Below are positions 31,622 through 39,923 of a DNA stretch of 40,999 bases, one piece after another. The DNA lies in the NCBI GenBank assembly GCA_902794535.1, contig CADBHQ010000048.1:1-40999 (forward strand), written 5' to 3'. Within the stretch, counting starts at the first letter, position 1; each line of letters starts with the position of its first letter. The position numbers were made by a program, and so were the translations under genes. The notes under the pieces were generated by a model. The model was not told the origin of the DNA. It saw only the letters and a program-made list of their open reading frames with translations, and did not search any database. Source of the DNA: Fibrobacter succinogenes. Lineage in GTDB: Bacteria > Fibrobacterota > Fibrobacteria > Fibrobacterales > Fibrobacteraceae.

Positions 31622-33841
31622 TTAGGCTTCAGCCGGGGCTTCCGGGGCAGCTTCAGCAGCAGGTGCTTCGGCGGCCGGAGCTTCAGCGGGCTTCGGAGGG
31701 AGCAAAGCCTTCATGGAAAGCTTCACCTTGCCCTTCGGGTCAACACCGAGGCAGAGCACTTCGACTTCGTCACCAACGTGAACAACGTCTTCGACCTTTT
31801 CGACACGGTGGTCGGCAAGTTCGGAGATGTGTACCAAGCCATCGCGACCCGGGAGGATTTCGACGAATGCGCCAAACGGCTGGATCGTCTTCACCTTGCC
31901 CTTGTACTTGCGGCCCGGTTCGGGTTCAGCAGTGAGTTCTTCGATCATGCGGCGGCAAACTGCAGCGGCCTTGCCACTCGGAGCAGCAATGTCGATGTTG
32001 CCATCGTCATCGATGTTGATGGTGCAACCCGTCTGAGACTGCATGCCCTTAATCACGGAGCCACCGGAACCGATAACGTCACGGATCTTGTTGGTCGGGA
32101 TGCGCATCTTGATCATGGTCGGAGCCTTGTCGGAAACCTTCGGACGCGGAGCGGCGAGGCCGAGTTCAGCCATCTTGCCGAGGATATGCAGGCGGCCTTG
32201 GCGTGCCTGTTCCAGAGCTTCGCGCATGAGTTCCGGCGTAATGCCGCGGATCTTGATATCCATCTGGAAGGCTGTGATACCTTCGGCAGTACCCGTCACC
32301 TTGAAGTCCATATCGCCGAGGTGGTCTTCCGTACCGGTGATGTCGGTCAAGATCTTGATCTTGCCGCCTTCCTTGACGGAACCCTTTTCGGAGATGAGGC
32401 CCATGGCGACACCTGCAACCGGAGCCTTGATAGGAACGCCAGCGTCCATCAAGCTGAGGCAGCCACCGCAAACAGAGGCCATGGAAGAAGAACCGTTGGA
32501 TTCCTGAATTTCGGAAACCACGCGGATGGTGTACGGGAAGTCTTCCGGCAGCGGGAGCACTGCTGCGAGAGAACGTTCGGCCAAGTGGCCGTGACCGATT
32601 TCGCGGCGGCTCATGCCGAGGCGCTTGCATTCACCCACGCAGTACGGCGGGAAGTTGTAATGCAGCATATAGCTCTTGGAGCCTTCGCCCTGCAGGCTTT
32701 CGTAGCGCTGTTCGTCGGCCTTGGAGCCGAGCGTGCAGACCACGAGACCCTGGGTTTCGCCACGCTGGAAGATCGCAGAACCGTGAGCGCTCGGGAGAAC
32801 GCCGAGTTCGATTTCGATGGGGCGGACTTCGGTCGTCGTACGGCCGTCGAGGCGCACGTCTTCGTTCAGGATCATTTCGCGCATGGCAGTGCGTTCGTAG
32901 TCGCTGAAGATTGCCTTAGCGTCTGCAACGAGAGCAGGATCCTGTTCTTCGTCCTTGCCAATGATAGCGAGAATGCGTTCGTCTTCGAGCATCTTCGCGC
33001 AGAGGTCTGCCATAGCCGGATAGAAGTCGGTCTTCACCATGTTGGAGTGGACGTCCTTGTTCAGTTCGTCCCACACGACTTCCTTCACCGTGGCGAGAAG
33101 CTTTTCGTGGGCTTCGCCAACGTGCTGCGGCTTGAGTTCCATCTTGGGCTTAGCGCAGCGGTCCACCAGTTCCTGTTGGGCCTTGCACATAGCCTTGATA
33201 GCTTCGTGACCGGCGAGAATTGCGTTGATCATCGTGTCTTCGGACACTTCGTAGGCACCGCCTTCCACCATGCAGACGGAATCTTCGGTACCGGCGACCA
33301 CCAGGTCCAGATCGGCGCAGGCCATCTGTTCGTAGGTGGGCATCACGATGTTCTGACCATCGACCACGGCCACGCGCAGTTCAGAAAGACCGATAGAGAG
33401 GGATGCTGCAGACACGCCGAGCACATCGGGTGCGAACTTGCGGTCAGCAGAAAGAACCTGCACAATCACCTGGACTTCGCGCGTGAAGTTCTCGGGGAAC
33501 ATCGGGCGAATCGGGCGGTCAATGATACGGGCAGAAAGAGTTTCTTCGTCAGAAGGACGTCCGGCTTCGCGCTTGCTGTAGCCGCCCGGGAGGCGACCAG
33601 CGGCGTAGGCCTTTTCGCGATATTCCACAGTGAGAGGGAAGAAATCACCTTCTTTTTCTTCGCCGTAGCAGACAGTGGAAAGCACGAATGCATCGCCCAT
33701 CTTGGCGACTGCAGCACCGCGTGCCTGCTTGGCAATACGGCCCGTTTCAAACGTGATCACACGGCCGTCGGGGAGCGTAACAGACACTTCCTTCGGGTCG
33801 AGCATCTTGCCGTATTTTTGATGGTATGCGTCAATAGACAT
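31622..33841 (-). CDS. pnp: Polyribonucleotide nucleotidyltransferase (PNPase)
   Basis: A 739-residue phosphorolytic 3'-5' exoribonuclease of the RNA degradosome. Domains in order: first RNase PH domain (SVTLPDGRVITFETGRIAKQARGA, read in parts, and RPIRPMFPENF), an all-helical linker, second RNase PH domain (EVRPIEIELGVLPSAHGSAIFQRGETQ, VSEIQESNGSSSMASVCGG), KH domain (PTNKIRDVIGSGGSVIKGMQSQTG) and S1 domain (KYKGKVKTIQPFGAFVEILPGRDGLVHISEL). It ends in an Ala/Pro/Glu-rich tail of about 25 residues. The gene follows rpsO by 21 bp, the classic rpsO-pnp pair. Confidence 0.98.
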   Translation of the reverse strand: MSIDAYHQKYGKMLDPKEVSVTLPDGRVITFETGRIAKQARGAAVAKMGDAFVLSTVCYGEEKEGDFFPLTVEYREKAYAAGRLPGGYSKREAGRPSDEETLSARIIDRPIRPMFPENFTREVQVIVQVLSADRKFAPDVLGVSAASLSIGLSELRVAVVDGQNIVMPTYEQMACADLDLVVAGTEDSVCMVEGGAYEVSEDTMINAILAGHEAIKAMCKAQQELVDRCAKPKMELKPQHVGEAHEKLLATVKEVVWDELNKDVHSNMVKTDFYPAMADLCAKMLEDERILAIIGKDEEQDPALVADAKAIFSDYERTAMREMILNEDVRLDGRTTTEVRPIEIELGVLPSAHGSAIFQRGETQGLVVCTLGSKADEQRYESLQGEGSKSYMLHYNFPPYCVGECKRLGMSRREIGHGHLAERSLAAVLPLPEDFPYTIRVVSEIQESNGSSSMASVCGGCLSLMDAGVPIKAPVAGVAMGLISEKGSVKEGGKIKILTDITGTEDHLGDMDFKVTGTAEGITAFQMDIKIRGITPELMREALEQARQGRLHILGKMAELGLAAPRPKVSDKAPTMIKMRIPTNKIRDVIGSGGSVIKGMQSQTGCTINIDDDGNIDIAAPSGKAAAVCRRMIEELTAEPEPGRKYKGKVKTIQPFGAFVEILPGRDGLVHISELADHRVEKVEDVVHVGDEVEVLCLGVDPKGKVKLSMKALLPPKPAEAPAAEAPAAEAAPEAPAEA

Positions 33842-33862
33842 AAATTTCTCCAGTCTGAAGAA

Positions 33863-34135
33863 TTAGCCGCGCAGACCGAGTTCCTTGATCAAGGCACGCT
33901 GGGCGATAATGTCCTTTTCGCCGTAGTACTTGAGGAGGTTCTTGCGCTTAGAAACCATCATGGACAGACCGCGCAGGGAGTGGAAGTCCTTCTTGTGGGT
34001 CTTTGCATGTTCGGTGAGGTTCTTGATCTTCTCGGTGAGGAGAGCGATCTGAACGCGGACGTTACCGGTGTCCTTTTCGTTTGCTCCGAACTTAGCGGTG
34101 ATTTCTGCAGCCTTTTCTTTAGTGATAGTAGCCAT
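33863..34135 (-). CDS. rpsO: 30S ribosomal protein S15
   Basis: 90 residues starting MATITKEKAAEI; AAGGA stands before the ATG at 34135. An upstream in-frame extension to 34243 is rejected because it has no family match. S15 binds 16S rRNA early in small-subunit assembly. The LRGLSMMVSKRKNLLKYY block (read in parts) is the family signature. The leader of about 120 nt from the TATATTTA box is long enough for the autoregulatory structure known in other bacteria, though none was traced here. Confidence 0.97.
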   Translation of the reverse strand: MATITKEKAAEITAKFGANEKDTGNVRVQIALLTEKIKNLTEHAKTHKKDFHSLRGLSMMVSKRKNLLKYYGEKDIIAQRALIKELGLRG

Positions 34136-34259
34136 TATAGCCATTCCTTTTTTTGTGTTTGTTGTTTCATTACATGTTTTTGTCCGAGTTTCTCTGCTCT
34201 TGCACCAGTGGAATTGGCGAATCTGGTCACAGGACCCAGGCAAAAATGCAATTTGCGCG

Positions 34260-34267
34260 TAAATATA
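34260..34267 (-). promoter_or_regulatory. Promoter -7-like box (TATATTTA) for rpsO-pnp
   Basis: TATATTTA on the minus strand, about 125 nt before the rpsO ATG. No other box is seen nearer. Confidence 0.4.
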
Positions 34268-34391
34268 GGTAAAAAAGCGGATTTGTCATTCCCAGCTTGA
34301 CAGGGAATCTCCTTTTTTAGGGCTAAAATAGAGCAAAAAAGAGGAAAATTTTAGGAAAAAGCTACTTCTAGCAAGATTTGGGCATCTTTTC

Positions 34392-34399
34392 TATATTTT
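34392..34399 (+). promoter_or_regulatory. Promoter -7-like box (TATATTTT) for thiH
   Basis: TATATTTT lies 35 nt before the thiH ATG at 34435. The leader is too short for a TPP riboswitch, and no THI-box sequence is present. Confidence 0.4.
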
Positions 34400-34434
34400 C
34401 CGGCGAAAAAAGACTATTGACTAGTGACTGTATA

Positions 34435-35700
34435 ATGGAAACCGCTAGAAAAGACAATAACTACCTGTTTGATTCTGGGAATCTTTCGGAAGGGGCGCTC
34501 GCCAAAAAGCACCGCATCGAGAATGACCCCAGTGCTCGCACTAATATAATGGACTATTTACCCGGCATGGAAGTTATCCAGTCGGACATCGCAGACAAGG
34601 TGCTCGCTGAATCGGAAAATTACGATTATTCCAAGTACACCGGCAAAGATGTAAAGCGTGCTCTGGAACATGAACGTTGCACGCTCGAAGATTTTAAGGC
34701 GCTTCTGTCGCCGGCTGCCGCTCCGTATTTGGAACAGATGGCTGCCAAGGCTAAAATCGAAACCAGCAAGCATTTCGGTAACAACGTCTATTTCTTTACT
34801 CCGCTCTATATTGCTAACTACTGCGAAAACTACTGTGTGTATTGCGGTTTCAACTGCTACAATCACATCAAGCGCATGCAGCTGACCATGGAGCAAATCG
34901 AGTACGAGATGAAGGTGATTGCCGACAGCGGCATGGAAGAAATCCTGATTCTCACGGGCGAGAGCCGCGCGAAAAGCAGCGTGGAATACATCGGCGAGGC
35001 CTGCAAGCTTGCCCGCAAGTATTTCCGCATGGTAGGCATCGAAGTTTATCCGGTGAATACGGACGAATACCGCTACCTGCACGAATGCGGCGTGGACTAC
35101 GTGACGGTTTTCCAGGAAACCTACGACAAGGTTCGTTTCGAACAACTTCACCTGATGGGTCACAAGCGCGTGTTCCCGTATCGCTTTGACTCGCAGGAAC
35201 GCGCCCTGATGGCAGGCATGCGCGGGGTGGCATTCTCCGCGCTCCTCGGCCTTTCGGATTTCCGCCGCGACGCGCTCGCATCGGCGCTCCATGTGTATTA
35301 CTTACAAAAGAAGTATCCGCATGCCGAAATGAGCCTCAGCTGCCCGCGACTCCGCCCCATCATCAACAACGACAAGATCGACCCGCTGGATGTTCATGAA
35401 AAGGAACTCTGCCAGGTGCTCTGCGCTTACCGAATCTTCTTGCCGTACGTGGGCATTACGGTTTCGAGCCGCGAAAGCAAGGAATTTAGGAATGGCATCG
35501 TGAAGATTGCTGCGACGAAGGTTTCCGCCGGCGTTTCTACGGGCATCGGCGACCACGAGAGCAAGTACAGCGGTCACGATGACGGCGAAGGCGGCGACGA
35601 ACAGTTCGAAATCAACGACGGCCGCAGCTTTAACGCCATGTACTCTGACATTTCGGGCGAAGGCCTGCAGCCGGTATTGAACGATTACCTGTACGTGTAA
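34435..35700 (+). CDS. thiH: 2-iminoacetate synthase (ThiH), radical SAM
   Basis: 421 residues from ATG 34435 (METARKDNNYLF); an upstream ATG at 34378 overlaps the promoter and is rejected. ThiH cleaves tyrosine to dehydroglycine for the thiazole part of thiamin. The radical SAM CxxxCxxC motif is in NYCENYCVYCGFNC (Cys130, 134, 137). Further family blocks are ILTGESRAKSSVEYI, GIEVYPVNTDEYRYL, VTVFQETYDKVRF and the C-terminal GVSTGIGDHESKYSGHDDGEGGDEQF (read in parts). No other thiamin genes are next to it, and the gene ends directly against the convergent pilin-like gene (35700/35701). HydG-type enzymes are related but longer and carry a C-terminal cluster motif not seen here. Confidence 0.93.
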   Translation: METARKDNNYLFDSGNLSEGALAKKHRIENDPSARTNIMDYLPGMEVIQSDIADKVLAESENYDYSKYTGKDVKRALEHERCTLEDFKALLSPAAAPYLEQMAAKAKIETSKHFGNNVYFFTPLYIANYCENYCVYCGFNCYNHIKRMQLTMEQIEYEMKVIADSGMEEILILTGESRAKSSVEYIGEACKLARKYFRMVGIEVYPVNTDEYRYLHECGVDYVTVFQETYDKVRFEQLHLMGHKRVFPYRFDSQERALMAGMRGVAFSALLGLSDFRRDALASALHVYYLQKKYPHAEMSLSCPRLRPIINNDKIDPLDVHEKELCQVLCAYRIFLPYVGITVSSRESKEFRNGIVKIAATKVSAGVSTGIGDHESKYSGHDDGEGGDEQFEINDGRSFNAMYSDISGEGLQPVLNDYLYV

Positions 35701-36537
35701 TTAATACTTATAGTCTGCGCAACCTATATTTCCATAGGTTGAAAAGCAAACTCCGTTGTCGGTGAGGAATGCGCCACCGCGTCCATTTGATTTGTTGCGC
35801 ATTTTTGCGCCATTGGGGAGCAGCGCGACTTCTACAGAATGGCTACCTTCTTTGCCACCAGTCCACTGCACGCTCATTGTCAAGCGGTAATTGGTTTTGT
35901 TATTGCCCTGTGAGGTAATTTTATCCAAGCCAGCGGCTTTCCCGTAATTCAATTCTCTGCTCATGAACATGGGTGTGTTGGGGTAAGTGCGCCAGTTGGA
36001 ACCGTCTTCTTTTACAGTGAATGTGGAGTGGGACTTTCCATTTTTTTCAACATCTTTTTTAATCCCGCCGTTGTTTCCGGTTTGCTGTCTAAATGCAACA
36101 ATGTCGGCAACACCTTCAAAGTGAGCTTCGTTCAGGGCGTCGTACCAAGTTCCGGCGTCTCCAATCAAATCGCACATGTTTGCGCTATTGTTTGCGCTTC
36201 CGTGAGAGGCTTGGACATTCATGGAGGCGCCTCCCTTCATTTCAATGACAAATAAGGTGACGCCAGATTCTTTTTCCAAGTATTGTTTTAACTTGTCTCG
36301 ATTTTTAATATTGGTTGAATCATCGCCCTTTGATAAATAGGGGCTATTATATAAAGCTTCGCCGCTTGATATTAAAGCCTTGTTCAGAGCGTCACGTAGA
36401 TAATACAGCTTCATTAAGTCAGCTTTTTCTTTGGTCTTTTCGGTGAATCCCATAAGCTTAGGGGCGCCGATCCCGGCGAGTACGCCGAGAATGACGATAA
36501 CGACCAAAATTTCGATTAATGAAAAACCGTGTTTCAT
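35701..36537 (-). CDS. Type IV pilin-like protein (prepilin N-terminus)
   Basis: 278 residues from the ATG at 36537. The start MKHGFSLIEILVVIVILGVLAGIGAPKL is a prepilin signal: short basic leader, cleavage before Phe5 (G/FSLIE), Glu at +5 and a hydrophobic helix. The rest is a globular head with Cys residues near the end (GVCFSTYGNIGCADYKY), which could form a pilin-type disulfide loop. It is probably a major or minor pilin or pseudopilin for fibres or secretion. No other pilus gene lies nearby. A longer in-frame extension upstream to 37368 overlaps the antiporter gene and is a shadow. Confidence 0.92.
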   Translation of the reverse strand: MKHGFSLIEILVVIVILGVLAGIGAPKLMGFTEKTKEKADLMKLYYLRDALNKALISSGEALYNSPYLSKGDDSTNIKNRDKLKQYLEKESGVTLFVIEMKGGASMNVQASHGSANNSANMCDLIGDAGTWYDALNEAHFEGVADIVAFRQQTGNNGGIKKDVEKNGKSHSTFTVKEDGSNWRTYPNTPMFMSRELNYGKAAGLDKITSQGNNKTNYRLTMSVQWTGGKEGSHSVEVALLPNGAKMRNKSNGRGGAFLTDNGVCFSTYGNIGCADYKY

Positions 36538-36561
36538 ATTGTATTTTCTCGCTCTTATGCC

Positions 36562-36569
36562 AAAATATA
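36562..36569 (-). promoter_or_regulatory. Promoter -7-like box (TATATTTT) for the pilin-like gene
   Basis: TATATTTTG on the minus strand, 24 nt before the ATG. It is divergent from the antiporter promoter box 10 bp away. Confidence 0.45.
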
Positions 36570-36579
36570 GTTGAATTTC

Positions 36580-36587
36580 TATCTTTG
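36580..36587 (+). promoter_or_regulatory. Promoter -7 box (TATCTTTG) for the antiporter gene
   Basis: TATCTTTG lies 17 nt before the ATG at 36605. No Shine-Dalgarno sequence is evident in the short leader. Confidence 0.5.
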
Positions 36588-36604
36588 GCTCCGAAAATTG
36601 CATT

Positions 36605-37798
36605 ATGTTGACTTCTCTAGCGCTCATTTTCTTGTTGGGGTTACTTTTAGGCTCGATTTTCGTCAAGCTTAAGCTCCCGAGTATTCTCGGGATGATTCTG
36701 ACGGGGATTATTCTCGGCCCCCATGCTCTGAACCTGCTTCGACCGGCTTTTTTGGATATTTCGGCGGACTTGAGACAGCTTGCGTTGGTCATAATCCTGA
36801 CGCGTGCGGGGCTTACGCTGGACATGCGGGAATTCAAGCGGATTGGCCGTGCCGCTCTTTTGATGTGCTTTGTGCCTGCATCGATCGAGATTGTGGGCGT
36901 CGTATTGCTCGCGCCGCCACTGATGGGGGTGACATACTGGGAAGCGGCTCTCATGGGTTCGACCATTGCGGCGGTGTCGCCGGCAGTGGTGGTGCCGCGC
37001 ATGCTCAAAATGCGCGAGGAAAATCGCGGCGTCAAACGGGGGATCCCCCAGATGCTTCTGGCGGGAGCTTCGCTTGATGACGTGTATGTGCTGGTGACTT
37101 TTGCCGCGTTCCTAGCTTTGCTTAAGGGCGAGAGCGTGTCGGCGACGAGCTTTCTTTCGGTGCCGGTGTCCATAACTCTCGGGGCTGCGGTGGGGGTGGC
37201 CTGCGGGTATGCCTTGGTGTGGTTCTTTAAGCATAAGCACATGCGCGATACGGTGAAGGTGCTGATTATCTTGAGTTTCGCCTTCTTGCTGAATGAACTG
37301 GAACATGACATTAGCGATGTGGTGCCGTTCAGCGGCATGATTGCGGTGGTCGCCATTGCGGCCTGCATTTACGGAAAGCATCCGGAACTTGCAAAACGCA
37401 TTAGCGGCAAGTTCACCAAGTTCTGGGTCGCGGCCGAAATCATCTTGTTTGTGTTGGTGGGTAGCACCCTGGACGAGGCTTACGCGTTTACGGCGGGAAT
37501 CGGTGCGATTTTCGTGGTGCTTGGGGCCATGTTCTTTAGAATGGCGGGTGTGGCCATTTGCATGTGGCGCACTCCGCTGAATTACAAAGAACGCCTGTTC
37601 TGCATGCTGGCCTACGTGCCGAAGGCGACGGTGCAGGCGGCCATCGGTGGCGTGCCTTTGAGCTTTGGTTTGGCTTGCGGCAACAACGTGCTGACTTTGG
37701 CTGCGGTGGCGATTATGGTGACGGCCCCGCTGGGAGCCATCTTTATAGATAAAACCTATAGGCGGCTGGTGCCGGTGGATCCGGTAGAGAATGGCTAG
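36605..37798 (+). CDS. Cation:proton antiporter (CPA superfamily)
   Basis: A 397-residue inner-membrane protein with about 12 helices, starting MLTSLALIFLLGLLLGSIFVKLKLPSILGMI. The LPSILGMILTGIILGPHAL block, LTRAGLTLDM, and the ALMGSTIAAVSPAVVVPRM and GASLDDVYVLVTFA segments, the latter with paired aspartates, are typical of bacterial NhaP/KefB-like Na+(K+)/H+ antiporters. It would help cytoplasmic pH or sodium balance. No C-terminal TrkA-N domain is present. It ends 10 bp from the convergent dus gene. The ion exchanged is not certain. Confidence 0.88.
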   Translation: MLTSLALIFLLGLLLGSIFVKLKLPSILGMILTGIILGPHALNLLRPAFLDISADLRQLALVIILTRAGLTLDMREFKRIGRAALLMCFVPASIEIVGVVLLAPPLMGVTYWEAALMGSTIAAVSPAVVVPRMLKMREENRGVKRGIPQMLLAGASLDDVYVLVTFAAFLALLKGESVSATSFLSVPVSITLGAAVGVACGYALVWFFKHKHMRDTVKVLIILSFAFLLNELEHDISDVVPFSGMIAVVAIAACIYGKHPELAKRISGKFTKFWVAAEIILFVLVGSTLDEAYAFTAGIGAIFVVLGAMFFRMAGVAICMWRTPLNYKERLFCMLAYVPKATVQAAIGGVPLSFGLACGNNVLTLAAVAIMVTAPLGAIFIDKTYRRLVPVDPVENG

Positions 37799-37808
37799 GC
37801 GAATTTAG

Positions 37809-38732
37809 CTAGGCGAGTTCGTTGACGGCTGCGAGGTATTCTTCGAGAGTCTTGGATTTCTCGATTTTCTTGCGGGTCTTTTTTGGAAGGTCCGCATACG
37901 TCCAGAAGGGGCGGATTTTGTCTAGAATTTGGGCGTTGCCTTGCAAGCGGCGGGCGTAGTCGGCCGCGATGTCGGCGTGAATTTTGAGAAGCGTTTCTGT
38001 CGTAGAACCGCAGGGGAGTCCGGCGTACTGGGCGGCGAGAACTGGGTTCGCGAGGAGGCCCCTGCCAATCATGATTCCCGCGAGCTTCGGGTAGTGCGTC
38101 TCGATATATTGAATCTGCTTGAGGTCGGTGATGTCGCCGTTAAAAATCAGCGGGTGCTTGCATTCGCTGTAGAATTTGTCAAAAGTCTCGAAGTCAAGCG
38201 CGCCCTTGTACTGCTGGATTCCGATTCGCGGGTGAAGGGTAATGTGGGCGAGGGGGGCTTCGTTCAGGAGCGGTAGCAGTTGCAGGCATTCTTCTGGGGA
38301 GGTCAGCCCGAGTCGCATTTTGATGCTGAACTTGGGGGCGCTTGCTGCTGCGGGTTCTGCGGCGGCTTGGTTTATGGCGTCGAGAATTTCGCGAACTTTT
38401 TCGGGGTGGGGTAGTATTCCAGAACCTCGGCCCGACTTGGTCTGCATAGGGTAAGGGCAACCCATGTTGATGTCGATTTCCTTGAAACCAAGCTCTGTAA
38501 CAGCCTTAGTCAAAAGGTTGAATTCTTCGACATCGCGTACAATGATTTGGGGTACCAGGTGGTAGGGATGCTCCGTTTGCAAATCGCGGAGATCTTTGGC
38601 TCGAACTTCGCCCTTTTCCAACCTGAGAAACGGTGTGTAATAGGTATGGATTCCAGGGGCGAACTTGCTGTGGGCTAGCCGGTAGGCAGATTCGGTAAAT
38701 CCCTGGAGAGGGGCGAAGTGAATGGGTAGCAT
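37809..38732 (-). CDS. dus: tRNA-dihydrouridine synthase
   Basis: A 307-residue FMN enzyme that reduces uridine to dihydrouridine in tRNA. The TIM-barrel start reads HFAPLQGFTESAYRL, and EIDINMGCPYPMQTKSGRGSG carries the catalytic cysteine at about residue 91. KMRLGL, the HPR of ITLHPR, FNGDI and GIMIGRGLLANP follow as in the family. The start is 18 bp from the shifted stop of the M23 gene, so dus is probably the second gene of that operon. Which position in tRNA it modifies cannot be told by eye. Confidence 0.93.
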   Translation of the reverse strand: MLPIHFAPLQGFTESAYRLAHSKFAPGIHTYYTPFLRLEKGEVRAKDLRDLQTEHPYHLVPQIIVRDVEEFNLLTKAVTELGFKEIDINMGCPYPMQTKSGRGSGILPHPEKVREILDAINQAAAEPAAASAPKFSIKMRLGLTSPEECLQLLPLLNEAPLAHITLHPRIGIQQYKGALDFETFDKFYSECKHPLIFNGDITDLKQIQYIETHYPKLAGIMIGRGLLANPVLAAQYAGLPCGSTTETLLKIHADIAADYARRLQGNAQILDKIRPFWTYADLPKKTRKKIEKSKTLEEYLAAVNELA

Positions 38733-38750
38733 GGTAGCGCGTGGCGCGGT

Positions 38751-39712
38751 TTACGAGCAGCGGAGCACTTGGCCTGGGCGAATGGTGTTGCCCTTGATGC
38801 CGTTCAGCTGACAGAAATGCCGTACTTGCGGGCGATTTTGCCGAGGCAGTCGCCGCTTCTTACCTTGTAGTAGCGGTGCTTGGAAAGTTCCTTTTGGAAA
38901 CCTTCTTCGACAGCGAGAATTTCTTGCGGTTCAATTGTAATGAGGGCGCTCTGGAATGTGCCTTCTTCGAAGTTGAAAATCGTAGCCGGATCGATGTAGT
39001 TACCGTGGTACTTCATTTCGAAGTGGAGGTGAGCACCGAAGGAGCGGCCTGTGTTACCGCCAACGCCGATCGTATCGCCGGCTTGCAGGGTGTCGCCGAC
39101 GTTCACTTTCCAGCTGGCGAGATGGGCGTAGAGCGTGGTGAGTCCGTTGCCGTGGTCCAGAATCACGTACTTGCCGTAGCCTTTGCGGCGGCCTTGGTTA
39201 CGTACCTTGGTGACAACTCCTGTAAAGGCGGCCACAATGGTGCGGTCTTCGCCATGGCAAAGGCCCATATCGACACCGCGGTGCATACGGTAGGTTCGAA
39301 TGCCATAGGGGGCCGAAATACGGCGGCTTGCCGTGGGAACAAAGGCGGTGGTCATGTCAAGCGTCAGCTTGGGGAGCGTTTCAAGAGAGGCGGAATCGCC
39401 TTCGGCCATGTCGGCGGCGAGTTCGGCGTCGGCTTCTTCCTGGCTCATTTCGGATTCACTGTCGGAATCTTCGCTGTCGGCCTCTTCTATGCCAGAGTCA
39501 GCCGCGGTGACGTCGTTGGCGGCGATTTCGGAGTTGCCGGCGTCGGCTTCGTCAATGATATCGTTGCCTGTAAATTCGCTTTCCGTTTCAGAAGGGAGCA
39601 AAATCTGTGTTTCAGGCTCGGTAGTGGGTTGAGTATCTTGAGCTGTGTTTTTGTTTGAAGCACAGGCTGTAAAAAACAATACAATTGACAGTAGAAGACC
39701 AAACATTCGCAT
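38751..39712 (-). pseudogene. M23 peptidase lipoprotein with frameshifted C-terminal LysM domain
   Basis: From the ATG at 39712 (MRMFGLLLSIVLFFTAC, lipobox Cys17) the open frame covers an acidic linker (about 20-110), an M23 (LytM) peptidase domain with zinc ligands in HRGVDMG (about 144) and GAHLHFEM (about 227), and the start of a LysM domain (YYKVRSGDCLGKIARKYGISVS), stopping at TGA 38804. The missing second half of LysM is in another frame just after: LNGIKGNTIRPGQVLRCS, ending in TAA at 38751-38753. A deletion of several bases near 38804-38812, not a single homopolymer change, seems needed. The peptidase may still be made. It probably cuts peptidoglycan or acts in cell division from the outer membrane. 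Confidence 0.8.
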
Positions 39713-39846
39713 AGATTCCAGCAATATAATATATTTCTCCGGCTTCTAAAACTTTTATTTTCCTTGCGGAACTCTAAGTGTAAGTACTTGTATACATATA
39801 TCGCGTTTTTTGGCGAAAATAGCCTTATCGGAGTTGTATATTTTTC

Positions 39847-39854
39847 TATTTTTA
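39847..39854 (+). promoter_or_regulatory. Promoter -7-like box (TATTTTTA) for glyS
   Basis: TATTTTTA, with a second candidate TATATTTT at 39837-39844. Either gives a leader of about 70 nt, which contains the hairpin at 39894. Confidence 0.35.
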
Positions 39855-39893
39855 CGCGCCGTCAGGGCCTATCATCCAGGTAGGTTCCTAGTC

Positions 39894-39908
39894 CGGCTAG
39901 ATTAGCCG
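39894..39908 (+). promoter_or_regulatory. Hairpin in the glyS leader
   Basis: CGGCTA-GAT-TAGCCG, a perfect 6-bp stem just before the AAAGG ribosome binding site (39911-39915). It may affect translation; no known riboswitch or T-box sequence was recognised. Confidence 0.35.
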
Positions 39909-39923
39909 ATAAAGGATTATATA

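Noticed and set aside
31577..34300. 907-codon plus-strand frame across pnp and rpsO
   Set aside because: Antisense shadow of rpsO-pnp; the minus-strand proteins match known families end to end.
34268..34434. TPP riboswitch before thiH
   Set aside because: No THI-box core (CTGAGA ... ACCTGA) is present, and the likely leader is only about 30 nt.
36538..37368. Long N-terminal extension of the pilin-like gene
   Set aside because: It overlaps the antiporter gene antisense; the prepilin signal starts at the ATG at 36537, which has its own promoter box.
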